From assembly GCA_024276905.1 (NCBI GenBank), contig JAJRWF010000107.1, positions 1 to 47,578 of the forward strand: DNA of 47,578 bases. The letters are read 5' to 3'. Below, one piece after another: positions 8,777 through 18,900 of the stretch. Below the pieces are notes generated by a model that was not told the DNA's origin, ran no database searches, and saw only the letters and a list, made by a program, of their open reading frames with translations. The stretch's first letter is position 1, and every line of letters begins with the position of its first letter. A program made the translations under genes and the position numbers. Source of the DNA: Deltaproteobacteria bacterium (GTDB taxonomy: Bacteria; Desulfobacterota; Desulfuromonadia; Desulfuromonadales; Geopsychrobacteraceae).

Positions 8777-9724
8777 CTACATTAAATCCTTGGCCCCGCG
8801 CCGCATCTCTTCCACCATTTCCGTGACCTTCGATGGACCGGCAACCAACTTGGCCATTCTGGTCATATCGTTCAAAAAGTGATCAACTTCAGCAAAGGAC
8901 ATCGTTGGGCTGACCTTTCGGAAGGCCTTTTCAACCTGGGTTACACCGAACTGCCCGACATGACGTTCAGCGACCCCGCGAAAGAGAGCAAAAAGGCGCT
9001 CACGCCTAACCTTCAGTTCGTCATCACTCAACGTTCCACTATGTGATTCGCGGAGTTTACGCTCTTCAAGCAATCTGTTGCGTGCTTTTTCCCACATCGG
9101 CCCAAGATCCGCCGACGCCATCAGATCCGCCATCCGCTTCCCCTCTGCGGTTACGGTCGACAACAGGTCCATCTTGGCCCCCGGAAGGGCTGCCACGGAC
9201 ATCGAGGTATCCGCAGTCGTTTCCAGCTCAGTCGAGCCATCATGGAAGAAACCAAGCGCGCTTCCGGTCTCGTAAAAAATTAACGCCACCCGTTCATCCG
9301 TGTAGATCCGCAGACAACCGCTCAAACGATCATTACGGATTCGATCGAGCAACCCCCTGATATTAATCAGCTTGATATCCTGACCATGATAGACATACTC
9401 GCCATGCAGCAAGGCATGGACACTGATGGCAACCTCGGATGAGAGTCGATAGATATTCAGAACAGCGTTTCCAAGGATAGACATCTCGAAGATACGCGTA
9501 ATCGCGTCATAAGCGATGATGCGGCCCTCGACATCGATTTCCTGCATCAGGGCGCTGATCAAATGCCCGTCCTGAAAGATGATAATTCCAGTTCCAACCG
9601 GAGAATCAAAACGCAGGTAACCGGAGAATCCGCTTTCTGCAAGTTTTTCCATCGCTTCGGGAAGATTCACCCGCGCCGGATTAATTTTTTCCTTAACCGG
9701 ACTTCCCTTGGGAAGCAAAATCAT
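8777..9724 (-). CDS. Uncharacterised protein with two DUF4388/PATAN-like domains
   Basis: A 315-residue cytoplasmic protein without membrane segments. The N-terminal half holds two similar modules. The first contains GFSGYLRFDSPVGTGIIIFQ followed by DGHLISA. The second contains RLSGCLRIYTDERVALIFYE followed by TGSALGFF. Each has the 'gxlxl....g.ifF..G.l..a' pattern of DUF4388/PATAN-type domains found in deltaproteobacterial signalling proteins. The C-terminal ~120 residues are helical and charged. The start at 9724 has a GAGG site 6 bases upstream. The domain assignment is by pattern only and needs a profile search; the function is unknown. Confidence 0.6.
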   Translation of the reverse strand: MILLPKGSPVKEKINPARVNLPEAMEKLAESGFSGYLRFDSPVGTGIIIFQDGHLISALMQEIDVEGRIIAYDAITRIFEMSILGNAVLNIYRLSSEVAISVHALLHGEYVYHGQDIKLINIRGLLDRIRNDRLSGCLRIYTDERVALIFYETGSALGFFHDGSTELETTADTSMSVAALPGAKMDLLSTVTAEGKRMADLMASADLGPMWEKARNRLLEERKLRESHSGTLSDDELKVRRERLFALFRGVAERHVGQFGVTQVEKAFRKVSPTMSFAEVDHFLNDMTRMAKLVAGPSKVTEMVEEMRRGAKDLM

Positions 9725-9861
9725 ACAAACCTCTTTTTCTGTGAAAAACTCCTGAATCCGCAGCGATCCGATCTATCCCGAAGCCTGCTGCCTACGCAGA
9801 AAGTAAAGCTGTCCACTTCAGATTGTCAATCGCTCCCCCCCAGAGCGATGTATCAATGGCA

Positions 9862-11118
9862 TCAGAATTCCGCGGCAAGTCCGGCACGTAGTCGCTTACG
9901 CAGTGCCGCACAACTGCGATACCAGTCAGCGCTCAAAGCCCGGCGGCCGGAAACTGCCGGATAAATCATCATCAGGCCCGGAAACTGTTCGGCCAGAGTC
10001 CGCCCCGTGGCTCGTCGTACCAGAGTCTGCCAACCACTGTCAGCTGCGGGCTGAAAAAGGTCCGTTTCATAATGTACGCCATCAGCATCCGGCAACACTA
10101 ACCGCAACTGCGAAATCAAGCCATCAGCCTCTACACCGGTGCGCACCACGGCTGCCTGCCCCGCACCCCAGAAGGGTTGCAACCGATGTCCGGACATCAA
10201 TTCGGTCAGGCAATCAGCATGCAACAACCAGCGGCGGCGGTGTGGCAAGGATTCACAATAATGGGCCAGATCAAAACAGGCCAACTCGCCACAGAGCGGG
10301 CATATCACCTCAACCCGGCGAAATCGCGGCGGCAAGGCTCCGTCAAGACGCAGTCGCTGCAAACGACAGGAGCTGTCAGTGCCCGACTCGAATCTCTGCA
10401 GCACCAGCTGTGCCAAATGGTGCAACAGCTGATGTGCACGGCTATCCGGCATGCGGGTCAAGACCGACCCACCGGCACCACGAGTCGCCTGCGGCAACTG
10501 CGTATCAACCACAAATTCACCATCAAGTACCTGACAGCCACGCTCACGGGCAGCAAAGCGCAGCAGTTCAAGCTGGCGTTTCTGCTGTTGCGGATCTTCG
10601 ATCATCGCCGGAATCAACCAGAGCATCTGGTCATTACCGCCTCCAGCCTTAATCTCACGTCGGATGCCTGACAGCGCCACCAAACCGGCAGCATCCTTTA
10701 ATGGTGAAAGAACCAGATCGGCAGCCTGCAAAGCTGCGGCCGCCGGCTTTTCTCCCAGCGACCCGGCGTCGACAATCAAAATCCCGGGAAAGCGGCTCTC
10801 CCGCAGCAGGGCACGCAATCGCGAGGGCCAGATTTGCGGCAGAGCCCCTGTTGTCAGATATTCAACACCGAATTGGCCAAGCGTCAGCTGCTCTTCAATA
10901 TTCAGCCCCGCAAACAGATCGCAAACCCCGGACGCCGCATTGCCGGCCAGTTCGAAGGTCTGCGCCGGGTCATGCCCTGGATCAAACGAGACCACTGCCA
11001 AAGGAAGATCTTCAGCCAGCCCTCTCAGGTAGACGGCCAGATTCGCAGCCAGGGTCGAACGGCCGACCCGGCTGGCGGCTGCCGCCAGGACAACAACGTA
11101 TGGAGAGGCCCTCCTCAT
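9862..11118 (-). CDS. MinD/ParA-like P-loop protein with altered Walker A
   Basis: A 418-residue protein whose first ~230 residues resemble the SIMIBI MinD/ParA class: VVVLAAAASRVGRSTLAANL as P-loop, VVSFDPG as the A' strand, and ILIVDAGSLG as Walker B. The canonical deviant Walker A (KGGxGKS/T) is changed: the signature Lys is missing and the catalytic Lys is Arg (VGRST), so ATP hydrolysis may be lost or unusual. The C-terminal ~180 residues include a CPLCG motif and later Cys residues at ACF and HYC, suggesting a small metal site. Its ATG overlaps the stop of the ABC-F gene by 4 bases, so the two are translationally coupled. The function is unknown. Confidence 0.65.
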   Translation of the reverse strand: MRRASPYVVVLAAAASRVGRSTLAANLAVYLRGLAEDLPLAVVSFDPGHDPAQTFELAGNAASGVCDLFAGLNIEEQLTLGQFGVEYLTTGALPQIWPSRLRALLRESRFPGILIVDAGSLGEKPAAAALQAADLVLSPLKDAAGLVALSGIRREIKAGGGNDQMLWLIPAMIEDPQQQKRQLELLRFAARERGCQVLDGEFVVDTQLPQATRGAGGSVLTRMPDSRAHQLLHHLAQLVLQRFESGTDSSCRLQRLRLDGALPPRFRRVEVICPLCGELACFDLAHYCESLPHRRRWLLHADCLTELMSGHRLQPFWGAGQAAVVRTGVEADGLISQLRLVLPDADGVHYETDLFQPAADSGWQTLVRRATGRTLAEQFPGLMMIYPAVSGRRALSADWYRSCAALRKRLRAGLAAEF

Positions 11119-13037
11119 GATGACTCCGACAGAGTTTCCCAGCGTTTATAGCGCTCTTCAAGCCGATCTTTGACCTGTCGATGGGACTGACTGGCACTGC
11201 GCCATTTGTCCTGATCCTGATACAACTGCGGATCTGCCATCAACTGCTCAATATCTGACAACTCCTTTTCAAGACCCTCAATTTCAGTCTCCAGCTGTTT
11301 CAGCTCCCGTTCGCGTTTTTGCTGCTTACGTTGTTGCTGTTTGCGTTCGGCATGGCCCTGGCGGCGATCGTCCCTGGACTGCACCGACCCGCCTTCCGAC
11401 CTGCTGACCACCTGCTCGACCCGCCGACTGCTATGGCTGAGGTCGCCGAGCTTCTGCTTGGCCCGCAGAAAATCTTCGTAATTACCAAAATAGGACTCAA
11501 CCCGTCCGGCGTCGATTTCGAGCACCCGGCTGGCGAGCTGATCAACAAAATAGCGATCATGCGAAACAAAAACAATCGTCCCCTTGTAGCCCTTCAACGC
11601 TTCAAGCAGCACCTGTTTCGACTGCAGATCGAGATGATTGGTCGGTTCATCCAGAAGCAACAGATTGGCCGGCCGTAACAGCAGCTTGGCCAGTGCCAGA
11701 CGGTTGCGCTCGCCTCCAGAGAGGACGCGCACCGGTTTTTCAACCTCATCCCCCGAGAAGAGAAAGCTCCCGAGGATATTCCGCAGTTTCGGCACCATAT
11801 CATAGGGGGAATCAGCGGAAAGTTCCGCCAGCACATCACGACGGGGATTGAGTTCCGCGGCCTGATCCTGCGCAAAATAGGCCTGGACCAGATTATGCCC
11901 GGTCATTCTTTCCCCGGCCGCGGGATCTTCCACTCCGGCCAGCAGACGCATCAAAGTCGACTTGCCGGCACCGTTCGGACCGATCAATGCAATCCGCTCC
12001 CCTTGTTCAACCACCAGATCAATATCCTTGAGGACCTGCAGTTCCCCATAACTCTGACCCGCTTTTTTCAGTTCAAGGGCAATCCGGCCACCTTTGGGTG
12101 GGGCGGGGAAACTGAATGCAATCCGCTTGCGTTCAGGCGGCAGGCTGATCCGTTCAATTTTATCAAGCTGCTTAACACGGCTCTGAACCAGTGCCGCCTT
12201 GTTGGCTTGATAACGAAAACGGGTGATAAACGCCTGAATTCGTTCAATCTCGTCATCCTGTTGGCGCTTGGCCTCACGCAATGCCCGCACCCGCTCATCA
12301 CGGGCGATCAGGTAGCGGCTGTAATTGCCGGGGTATTCAGTCAGCTGGCCGTTCCAGATTTCAACAATACGCCCGACCACCTGATCAAGAAAGAAGCGAT
12401 CATGGGAGACCAGAACCACCGCATAGGGATAATGACACAGATAGTCTTCGAGCCAGTTGCGGGCTGGCAGATCAAGGTGATTGGTCGGCTCATCGAGCAG
12501 CAGCAGGGTCGGTCGTTGCAGCAGCAGCCGTGCCAGGGCGATCCGCATCTGCCAACCACCAGAAAACTCTTCACAGGGTCGCTTGTAATCACTGGTTGAA
12601 AACCCGAGTCCTGAGAGGACCTTACCGACCTCGGCCTCCATACTGTAGCCACCGCGATCCTCGAACAGGGTCTGCAGTTCGGCATAACGATCGAGATCAG
12701 TGGCAGAGTGACTTGCGGCCAGCCTGGTTTCGAGCGCACTCAGCTCAGCCTGGATCGCCAGCAACTCTTCCAGAGCACTGTGGACCTCATCAAACAGACT
12801 GCGCCCTCTGTGCTCCAGACCATCCTGCGGCAGATAACCAAAGGTTGTGCCCTTTGCCGACTGAAGCTGGCCGCTGTCTGCCTCAACCCGTCCGGCGAGC
12901 AACTTGAGCAGGGTTGATTTACCCGCACCGTTCTCACCGCACAAACCGATCCGGTCACCGGAACGAACATGCCAATCGATCGCATTAAAGATCTGTCGAT
13001 CAGCAAAAAATTTATTAACTCCACGCAGTTGCAGCAT
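11115..13037 (-). CDS. ABC-F family ATPase (YheS/Uup-like)
   Basis: A 640-residue ABC-F protein with two ABC domains and no membrane segments. The first has GENGAGKST, signature FSGGWQMRIALARLLL and LLLLDEPTNHLD. The second has GPNGAGKST, signature LSGGERNRLALAKLLL and LLLLDEPTNHLD. The linker of about 80 residues between them is charged and helical, as in ABC-F factors that act on the ribosomal E site. The C-terminus is a Lys/Arg/Glu-rich coiled coil. The start at 13037 is chosen because MLQLRGVNKFF begins the domain and the upstream extension looks non-coding. Members aid translation of difficult sequences or protect ribosomes; the exact role is not readable. Confidence 0.9.
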   Translation of the reverse strand: MLQLRGVNKFFADRQIFNAIDWHVRSGDRIGLCGENGAGKSTLLKLLAGRVEADSGQLQSAKGTTFGYLPQDGLEHRGRSLFDEVHSALEELLAIQAELSALETRLAASHSATDLDRYAELQTLFEDRGGYSMEAEVGKVLSGLGFSTSDYKRPCEEFSGGWQMRIALARLLLQRPTLLLLDEPTNHLDLPARNWLEDYLCHYPYAVVLVSHDRFFLDQVVGRIVEIWNGQLTEYPGNYSRYLIARDERVRALREAKRQQDDEIERIQAFITRFRYQANKAALVQSRVKQLDKIERISLPPERKRIAFSFPAPPKGGRIALELKKAGQSYGELQVLKDIDLVVEQGERIALIGPNGAGKSTLMRLLAGVEDPAAGERMTGHNLVQAYFAQDQAAELNPRRDVLAELSADSPYDMVPKLRNILGSFLFSGDEVEKPVRVLSGGERNRLALAKLLLRPANLLLLDEPTNHLDLQSKQVLLEALKGYKGTIVFVSHDRYFVDQLASRVLEIDAGRVESYFGNYEDFLRAKQKLGDLSHSSRRVEQVVSRSEGGSVQSRDDRRQGHAERKQQQRKQQKRERELKQLETEIEGLEKELSDIEQLMADPQLYQDQDKWRSASQSHRQVKDRLEERYKRWETLSESS

Positions 13038-13195
13038 GGCGCGTGTTATAGCACAAAACGGGGGGCAGAGAAAACAGCAGGCCAAGAGTCCATCCTTGGT
13101 CAACCTGAGAACCAAGGTCGCGCCTCCACAGAGGAGCCCGCTGGCGGGGCTGATTGAATGCTTTTACGAACCGAAGAAAGTCGCATTCTTCAGGA

Positions 13196-13612
13196 CTATG
13201 GGTATGGCAGGTGCGGATCCCAATGACAGGTTTGATCTCCCCGACATACATACCGGTATTCCGGAACATCTTTTCTCCAAATGTAGAGAGAGAAATTTGT
13301 TCCGGAGGCAACTGATTCGAAATCAATTTCTGTCTCGTCATCCTGAACGCTTGCGGTCAGCTCCGGATCATATGTTGTGAGTATTTTATTGAATTCAGCT
13401 CGATCGGCCGGGTAATATTCGCGATCTGAATAACTGGCCTCCAGTACCGTCAGAATGTGCTGGGCCGTAACTTCCAAATGCTGAAACTTTGCTAGCGAAG
13501 CATTGTACTGACCTGACCTGACGATGTGGAAAATCGCCAGAACAATCAAAACACCGACAACACAGGCAACGCCAATTTTCAGCATTTCACGATCACGACT
13601 AATGGGGGTCAT
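13196..13612 (-). CDS. Unknown single-TM protein
   Basis: I do not recognise this 138-residue protein. It has a short charged N-terminus (about 10 residues), one hydrophobic helix (LKIGVACVVGVLIVLAIFHI), and an extracytoplasmic region of about 105 residues with two Cys near the end (YVCRGDQTCHW). The layout recalls pseudopilin-like or anchored periplasmic proteins, but no prepilin cleavage site is visible. An AGGAAA site lies 8 bases before the ATG. It follows the next gene by 29 bases and is probably co-transcribed with it. Confidence 0.55.
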   Translation of the reverse strand: MTPISRDREMLKIGVACVVGVLIVLAIFHIVRSGQYNASLAKFQHLEVTAQHILTVLEASYSDREYYPADRAEFNKILTTYDPELTASVQDDETEIDFESVASGTNFSLYIWRKDVPEYRYVCRGDQTCHWDPHLPYP

Positions 13613-13641
13613 GAACAGGTTTCCTCATTGCATAGGATAAT

Positions 13642-14130
13642 TCAGCGTACTGCGTTCTGCTCTTGTCGAGGAATTTCCACCAGAACTTTGAGAGGCTTTG
13701 ACGCATAAAAATATCTGCCACTACCCATGACATCAGCATGACGGAAATCAAACCGGCGATATTCGAGGGGAAGGGGCAACAGAGCCTCAGCATTCCATGC
13801 CTCAACCAGCTCCAACGAGTCATGCGTCGCAACGTAATTGGCCAACCGATCACCAAGTTCCGCGACCAGAAGCTCTTCATCAGAGGGGATATATTCTTGC
13901 GGCTTGGCCCCGAAGGCAACCTTGCCCCTTTCCCAGCGGCCAGCGAGCCTTAAGTTTTTGCAGGACCAGTGCAGAGACAGCAGAGAATTAACCGGGCTGA
14001 AACGATCAGGACATTCTGACGCCGCATATTTGTATTCTCCTTTTCCCCTGGCCATAAATAAGAGCGAAATCGAAGAAAGCAAAACAGGGACTACGGCAGC
14101 AACTTGCAGCCAGTGGAGGCCAGAGAACAC
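13642..14130 (-). CDS. Unknown protein with N-terminal membrane helix
   Basis: I do not recognise this protein of about 162 residues. It has one N-terminal hydrophobic helix (VAAVVPVLLSSISLLFMA) followed by a soluble region with two Cys (ASEC and HWSC) and a C-terminal stretch of mixed strands. The start is uncertain: 14130 is a GTG without a convincing ribosome-binding site. It lies 29 bases upstream of the 138-residue gene, which suggests a two-gene unit of envelope proteins at the edge of the accessory region. Confidence 0.5.
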   Translation of the reverse strand: MFSGLHWLQVAAVVPVLLSSISLLFMARGKGEYKYAASECPDRFSPVNSLLSLHWSCKNLRLAGRWERGKVAFGAKPQEYIPSDEELLVAELGDRLANYVATHDSLELVEAWNAEALLPLPLEYRRFDFRHADVMGSGRYFYASKPLKVLVEIPRQEQNAVR

Positions 14131-14234
14131 CAGCCGCTATTTTTATTCATCCCGTCCAGAGGAACCGAAGACCTGAATCCAGATTGAAAACATTGACAAG
14201 AGGGGGAACTCAGTCCGTTCCGAGGCAAACGACA

Positions 14235-15890
14235 TCACTTGTTCACGGCATCCCACATCTCGATAAAGTGAAAACCACTTACCCCGCTTTTTTTTCTCTT
14301 GCGCTCCAGAGCGATCCGTTTTTCAAGCACGTTTGCCGCTTCAACCGAAAATTTCAGCCGGTCCTTACGTGCATATTTTTCAGGGTGTGCCACAAGCCGC
14401 AACGCGTCAATGGCATTTCGATGAACCTGATGAGCCCGGCCATCATCCTTCACACCGGTTTTTTCAGTAGCATAAACCAAAGAGTCAACGATTTTCACCA
14501 CCTCCTTTTTCTCGCCCCATCCGATCAGCACAAGGGCCTGTGTCGCAGCAGAAACCGGCTTATCCAAGCCGTCGTATATCTCACTCAAAAAAATTGACTG
14601 CAAGCTCTTGCGGTTTTGTTCCCTGTCGAGTTCATAAACGGACGTTACATCGGATGATTCTCCGGGTTCCGGGACGATGAGGCGCTCTAAAACCTTCCAC
14701 ACCGCCGGAGCCAGGGATTCATCCTTTTCGATAACCTCCAGCAGCCTGCGGAGCAGCATTGATACCGCCTTGTCGCTAATGACGGGAGAGGGAACAACGG
14801 GTCCCTCCGCCAACACATCCAGCGCGGCGCGGCGAACGTCTTGGGCGTTCAGCGGCATAAAACGATCTTTATCTTTCCAATACTCTTGACGTCGATAGCC
14901 CAAGATGTCACTCAGAGCATAGTATGTCGCGACCCCTAGAGCGTGATACCTCTGAGCCCGATCCTTGTATGCCGGGGACGCCATATCCGGAGCAGCAAGC
15001 GACAGGGCATAAAAAATCTGCAGTGCCGCCTTTGCGGTTTTGCCGTATCCTGGCTCGTATCCGGGGTAACGCATCGACCTGGCGTACTCTTCGATCAGCA
15101 AGTAAGGTAAGCGGTAGTGGGGTATCCCGATATCGAGATACGTCACGTTGGTCGGAAATAAAAAAATCGGGTCGATCGGATTACGATCCATCAGCTGAAA
15201 ACGCTCCAGCATTTCTTGCAGCGTGCCCTCTTCACCACGCGGTGCACCCTGTTTCCCGAATCTCATCAGTGCCCCCTCTTCGAGGCCATTGACACTCTCT
15301 TCCGTCTCTCCGCCACCAGGCAACCCCATGGATCCATCAGGGTCGAGTGCCGAAAAAATGGCTCGTAGATGCCGCAGACTGCCAAATTCAACGTTCATGA
15401 TCTCGTGGCGATTCGAAAATATCCGTGCATAATCGGCAAGGGTATCAATACTGTTAAATCCCAGACCCCTCTTCAGCCACTTGGTGTTGATGATGACGGG
15501 CTTGCGACTTTTCGGCTCTCCGCCTTCAGCGTAGGCTTCAAAAACAATCTTCGCGAAATGATCGGGACTTGCATTGCTTGCAGATGGATCTACCGGCGGA
15601 ATAACCTTGAGAATCCGGCCTGCGAAATAGTGCATCCCAAAGAGATCATCTATGCTGGATTTTGCCGGAGCAAGTTGTCGATTTAACTCAGCCAGCCGTT
15701 CTTTTGCTTCCAGGTCAAGTCGACGCAACAACTTTTCAGGAAATTCGCTACCCCCGTTTTCGTAACTTTTGCGCGACTTTTCAACGTCAAGCGGCTGCCA
15801 GACGCCGATACGGTCGGCAACAACCGAAACGGGAACAGCCAACACGGCGACGACACCAAGGACAAGACAAGCGCGATGTCCAGCGTTCAT
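14235..15890 (-). CDS. Unknown secreted helical protein, divergent partner of the 1810-aa protein
   Basis: I do not recognise this 551-residue protein. It starts with a clear signal peptide (CLVLGVVAVLAVPVSVVADR), so it is exported. The mature part is mostly helical. The N-terminal third carries charged helices, the middle has a Gly-rich loop (DPDGSMGLPGGGE), and the C-terminal half (from about residue 340) has helical pairs that could be HEAT/TPR-like. It is divided from the + strand 1810-residue gene by only 86 bases, so both may share control elements. A GGAGGCAATC site precedes the ATG. No enzyme motif was found. A functional link to the giant protein is inferred from position and common export only. 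Confidence 0.65.
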   Translation of the reverse strand: MNAGHRACLVLGVVAVLAVPVSVVADRIGVWQPLDVEKSRKSYENGGSEFPEKLLRRLDLEAKERLAELNRQLAPAKSSIDDLFGMHYFAGRILKVIPPVDPSASNASPDHFAKIVFEAYAEGGEPKSRKPVIINTKWLKRGLGFNSIDTLADYARIFSNRHEIMNVEFGSLRHLRAIFSALDPDGSMGLPGGGETEESVNGLEEGALMRFGKQGAPRGEEGTLQEMLERFQLMDRNPIDPIFLFPTNVTYLDIGIPHYRLPYLLIEEYARSMRYPGYEPGYGKTAKAALQIFYALSLAAPDMASPAYKDRAQRYHALGVATYYALSDILGYRRQEYWKDKDRFMPLNAQDVRRAALDVLAEGPVVPSPVISDKAVSMLLRRLLEVIEKDESLAPAVWKVLERLIVPEPGESSDVTSVYELDREQNRKSLQSIFLSEIYDGLDKPVSAATQALVLIGWGEKKEVVKIVDSLVYATEKTGVKDDGRAHQVHRNAIDALRLVAHPEKYARKDRLKFSVEAANVLEKRIALERKRKKSGVSGFHFIEMWDAVNK

Positions 15891-15941
15891 GATTGCCTCC
15901 TGTTCTTCTGTGGGATCTTTAATTTGCTACAGACTACTATA

Positions 15942-15954
15942 CTTGAGGGTCAAG
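15942..15954. promoter_or_regulatory. Small palindrome in the divergent intergenic region
   Basis: CTTGA and TCAAG flank GGG between the two divergent secreted-protein genes. It overlaps a TATACT that could be the -10 of the + strand gene. This could be a shared operator, but the site is short and may be chance. Confidence 0.25.
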
Positions 15955-15976
15955 AGGAATATAGGTAAGATACGCC

Positions 15977-18900
15977 ATGCGCCGATTCATGTCATTGACA
16001 TCTGTCTTCGAGCTCCTCCTTCTTATCCTCCTGTCGACCGCCGGGAATGTTGCGGCCAAAGACGACCCGAATCCCCCGCCCATCGATGAGACCATTGGCT
16101 TCAATCTGCCAGGTGTCGATGGAGAGGAAGCAGCAGTCCGCGCAGCGTTGGTCCGTCTCCGTAAAGGACAGGTCGAAGGTGTTTCAGATCAGGAACTGGG
16201 TCATCGCAAACTTAAGCTGATGAAAGCTGAGCAGGCATATCGTTCGGCGTTAGCCAGGGCTATCTATGGCCGAACTCAAGAAGTACGTAGCGTTAATCAG
16301 CTCAGTTTCAAGGCAGAATTATATAAGAAAAAGATTTCGGATGAAGAACGGAACCATCGCTGGCATGAATTTTTGAGCAAATTCCCAGGGTCTCAATACT
16401 CCAGGGCCAAATCAGCTCGTAAACGTGCCGACGAAATGTCGGCAATCCGGCTCAAAACCTATCTTGATAAAACCCCCAACTTCATTGAGCGCTGGACAGG
16501 TCTGGGAGCCAGTGGCCTTGACACTGCCATCAAGGCACGCATTGAAGCACAATTACGCCTTGCCAGGCTGTGGGAATCTGCCGCCTTCGAAGTGTTGTCC
16601 ATCAACAAGCCAGTTGTTTGTATCAACCTGCCAGACTCCGTTCCCCTGCCCGGCTCGTTGGCAGAAAGATTCAATGGACGCTGCACCAGCCAGACTATTT
16701 ATCGGTTGGCAGAACTTTCTGAACGTATAGCAGCAAGTTTTCCGGCAAGCTATGTACGCACCAAAGGTGAAAGGGATGCCGATTTACGTACCGACCTGGT
16801 CAAGGAAATGGCTGGCATCCGCAACCGTCTCGACATGGAAGAATACCGCCGGCTAGCGTTAACTGGCCTGGTCGTGGACCCTGAAACAAATGTGCCCGTG
16901 GGCGGAATTCTTCGCATCCGGGTTGCGGAACAAGCGGAAAAAGCCCTGGTTCAGTATCTCGACCGCGTCGGACGGCTCGGTGAGTTTCGAAAATTGTGGT
17001 CGAGTGAACCATTGCGTGATCTTGGCAAATCGCTGGTTGAAAAAATCAAATATCGCCCAGATTACAAGATCCTGCACTATCTGGAAACCGGTGAAACACC
17101 AACGCCAAAGCATTTCTTCCTGATTGTTGCAAACGTGATTCGCACCGAGCAGGAAGCGCTGGTATCAGTGTACCGAGACGGCTATCTCGGTGGAAAATGG
17201 GACCAGGTCGATCTTGAACAACTCATGCGCGTCGCCAATTTGTACGGTGACGGTGATGACAACATCGAGGAGGTAAAAGAAAGGCTGAACCGGTTCATCA
17301 AGGAGATGGATACTGCTCATGACGCGTTATTAAACGCCCGTAAAATGAGCCCGGAGCAGCTCGAACAAGACAAGCCGCGCCACTATCAGTTGATGCGCCA
17401 GATGGGCTATATCGATATTCCAGATAATGATCAGAAACGCGCCCGTTATGTAATTCCTGAAACAGCGCGCAGTTTCCGTTCCTTTGCCGAACGGGCGAGT
17501 AACAACGTTGACATCCCGGGCAAGGGCATACTGGCAGCCGTTAATTTACGCACTGCCGGGCAGGCTGCCATCTCGGCAATTCTGCCGGAGTTGGCGGGAG
17601 CCCAGTTCGCTGCCTATGGTCGCAATGTGTTCGTGTCAGAGCGGGCTTATGCGGCGGCAACATTGGCCGGCGAAGCGATAGCGGGGACCTTGCTGGATGC
17701 CTCAATGGAAAGCTTCTTCAACAGAAGAGATGCCAGGCCCGGCCAAAAAATCAAAGGTGTCGAATGGGACCGCCTGATCCTGGAATCAATGATTTTGGGC
17801 ACAGTCACACAATTCACGGGCGGGGTGGTTGATGAAGCCTTTGATGTCACCCTCAAAACACTCGGCTCAAAAACTCCCAATTCGGCCCTCTATAAGGCCA
17901 TAAAAAAACATCCCCTGATGGCCAAGCATGTTGAAGCCTATGCTCGTACCGCTCTGGGACTCGCCAGTGAAACGTCGCTGACTACGTTTTTTCAGATGTA
18001 CGTCCAGGGCAACATGGATGAGACCTCATGGCAGGCAGTACTGATAAATTCCGCCTTGTCGCGCGCGGTCGCTAAAGGTGTGAATCTTGCGGAAAGTCCA
18101 AAAGTCACCTGGCAGGAAATTAAGAGGTACCTGCCCAAAGAATCGCGGCCTGTATTCGATGCCAATCCCCGACTGATCGCGGAGACCCGGGAGAACATCA
18201 ACCGCCAGCGGGAAGAAGCACGTAAAACACTCAAGGACTTTCAGGAACGGACCGCTGGGGAAATAATCACCAGCAAGCGCCTGTTTCGAGAACTGGCGCA
18301 GGGTGAACTCAGTTGGCGCAACCTGACCAAGGTTATTTACCCGGCAATGAAAGACAGACTAAGAGGGCCGATGGAATCACTCCGCGTGATGCGCAAAAGA
18401 TCATTTGACAAAATGAAGCGCAAAGCCATCAAACGTTCAATCCGTGACATCAATAGATTCTTCGACCTGCTGACAATAAAGGCGAACAACAAGAGCAAAA
18501 CCAAAACTGAGCTAACAACGAAACTGAAAAAAATTGAAGCCCGTCGCGAAGCTGAGCTTCAATTGGTCCGCAAAAAAATTATCGCCCCGGGCTCTCAAGA
18601 TCCGACCAGTGACATAGACCGTTCCAGCCGCTCTCAATGGGTCCGCCGCCATCTGCGGGCGATTTACGATGCGGAAATTCGTTTGTCCAGAGTCGGAGAC
18701 GGGCCCTCATCGGCCCGTGCCTTCGACGTTAACGAATACATCAATGTGATGCCGTTTATCTCCGAGACCGGTCAGTACATGTCAGCAATGCGCAGCTTCA
18801 CCGCCAAGGAGGGCCCGGGAAACCTGGGCCATTCCGTCGCCATGGAAGCTCTCAGCCTGGCCGCTGTCATGCGGTTCATGAGTGCACCTGAACGACTGAT

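Noticed and set aside
13599-13919. 106-residue - strand ORF overlapping the 162-residue gene
   Set aside because: No ribosome-binding site or signal; the overlapping frame has the membrane helix and fits the neighbour spacing.
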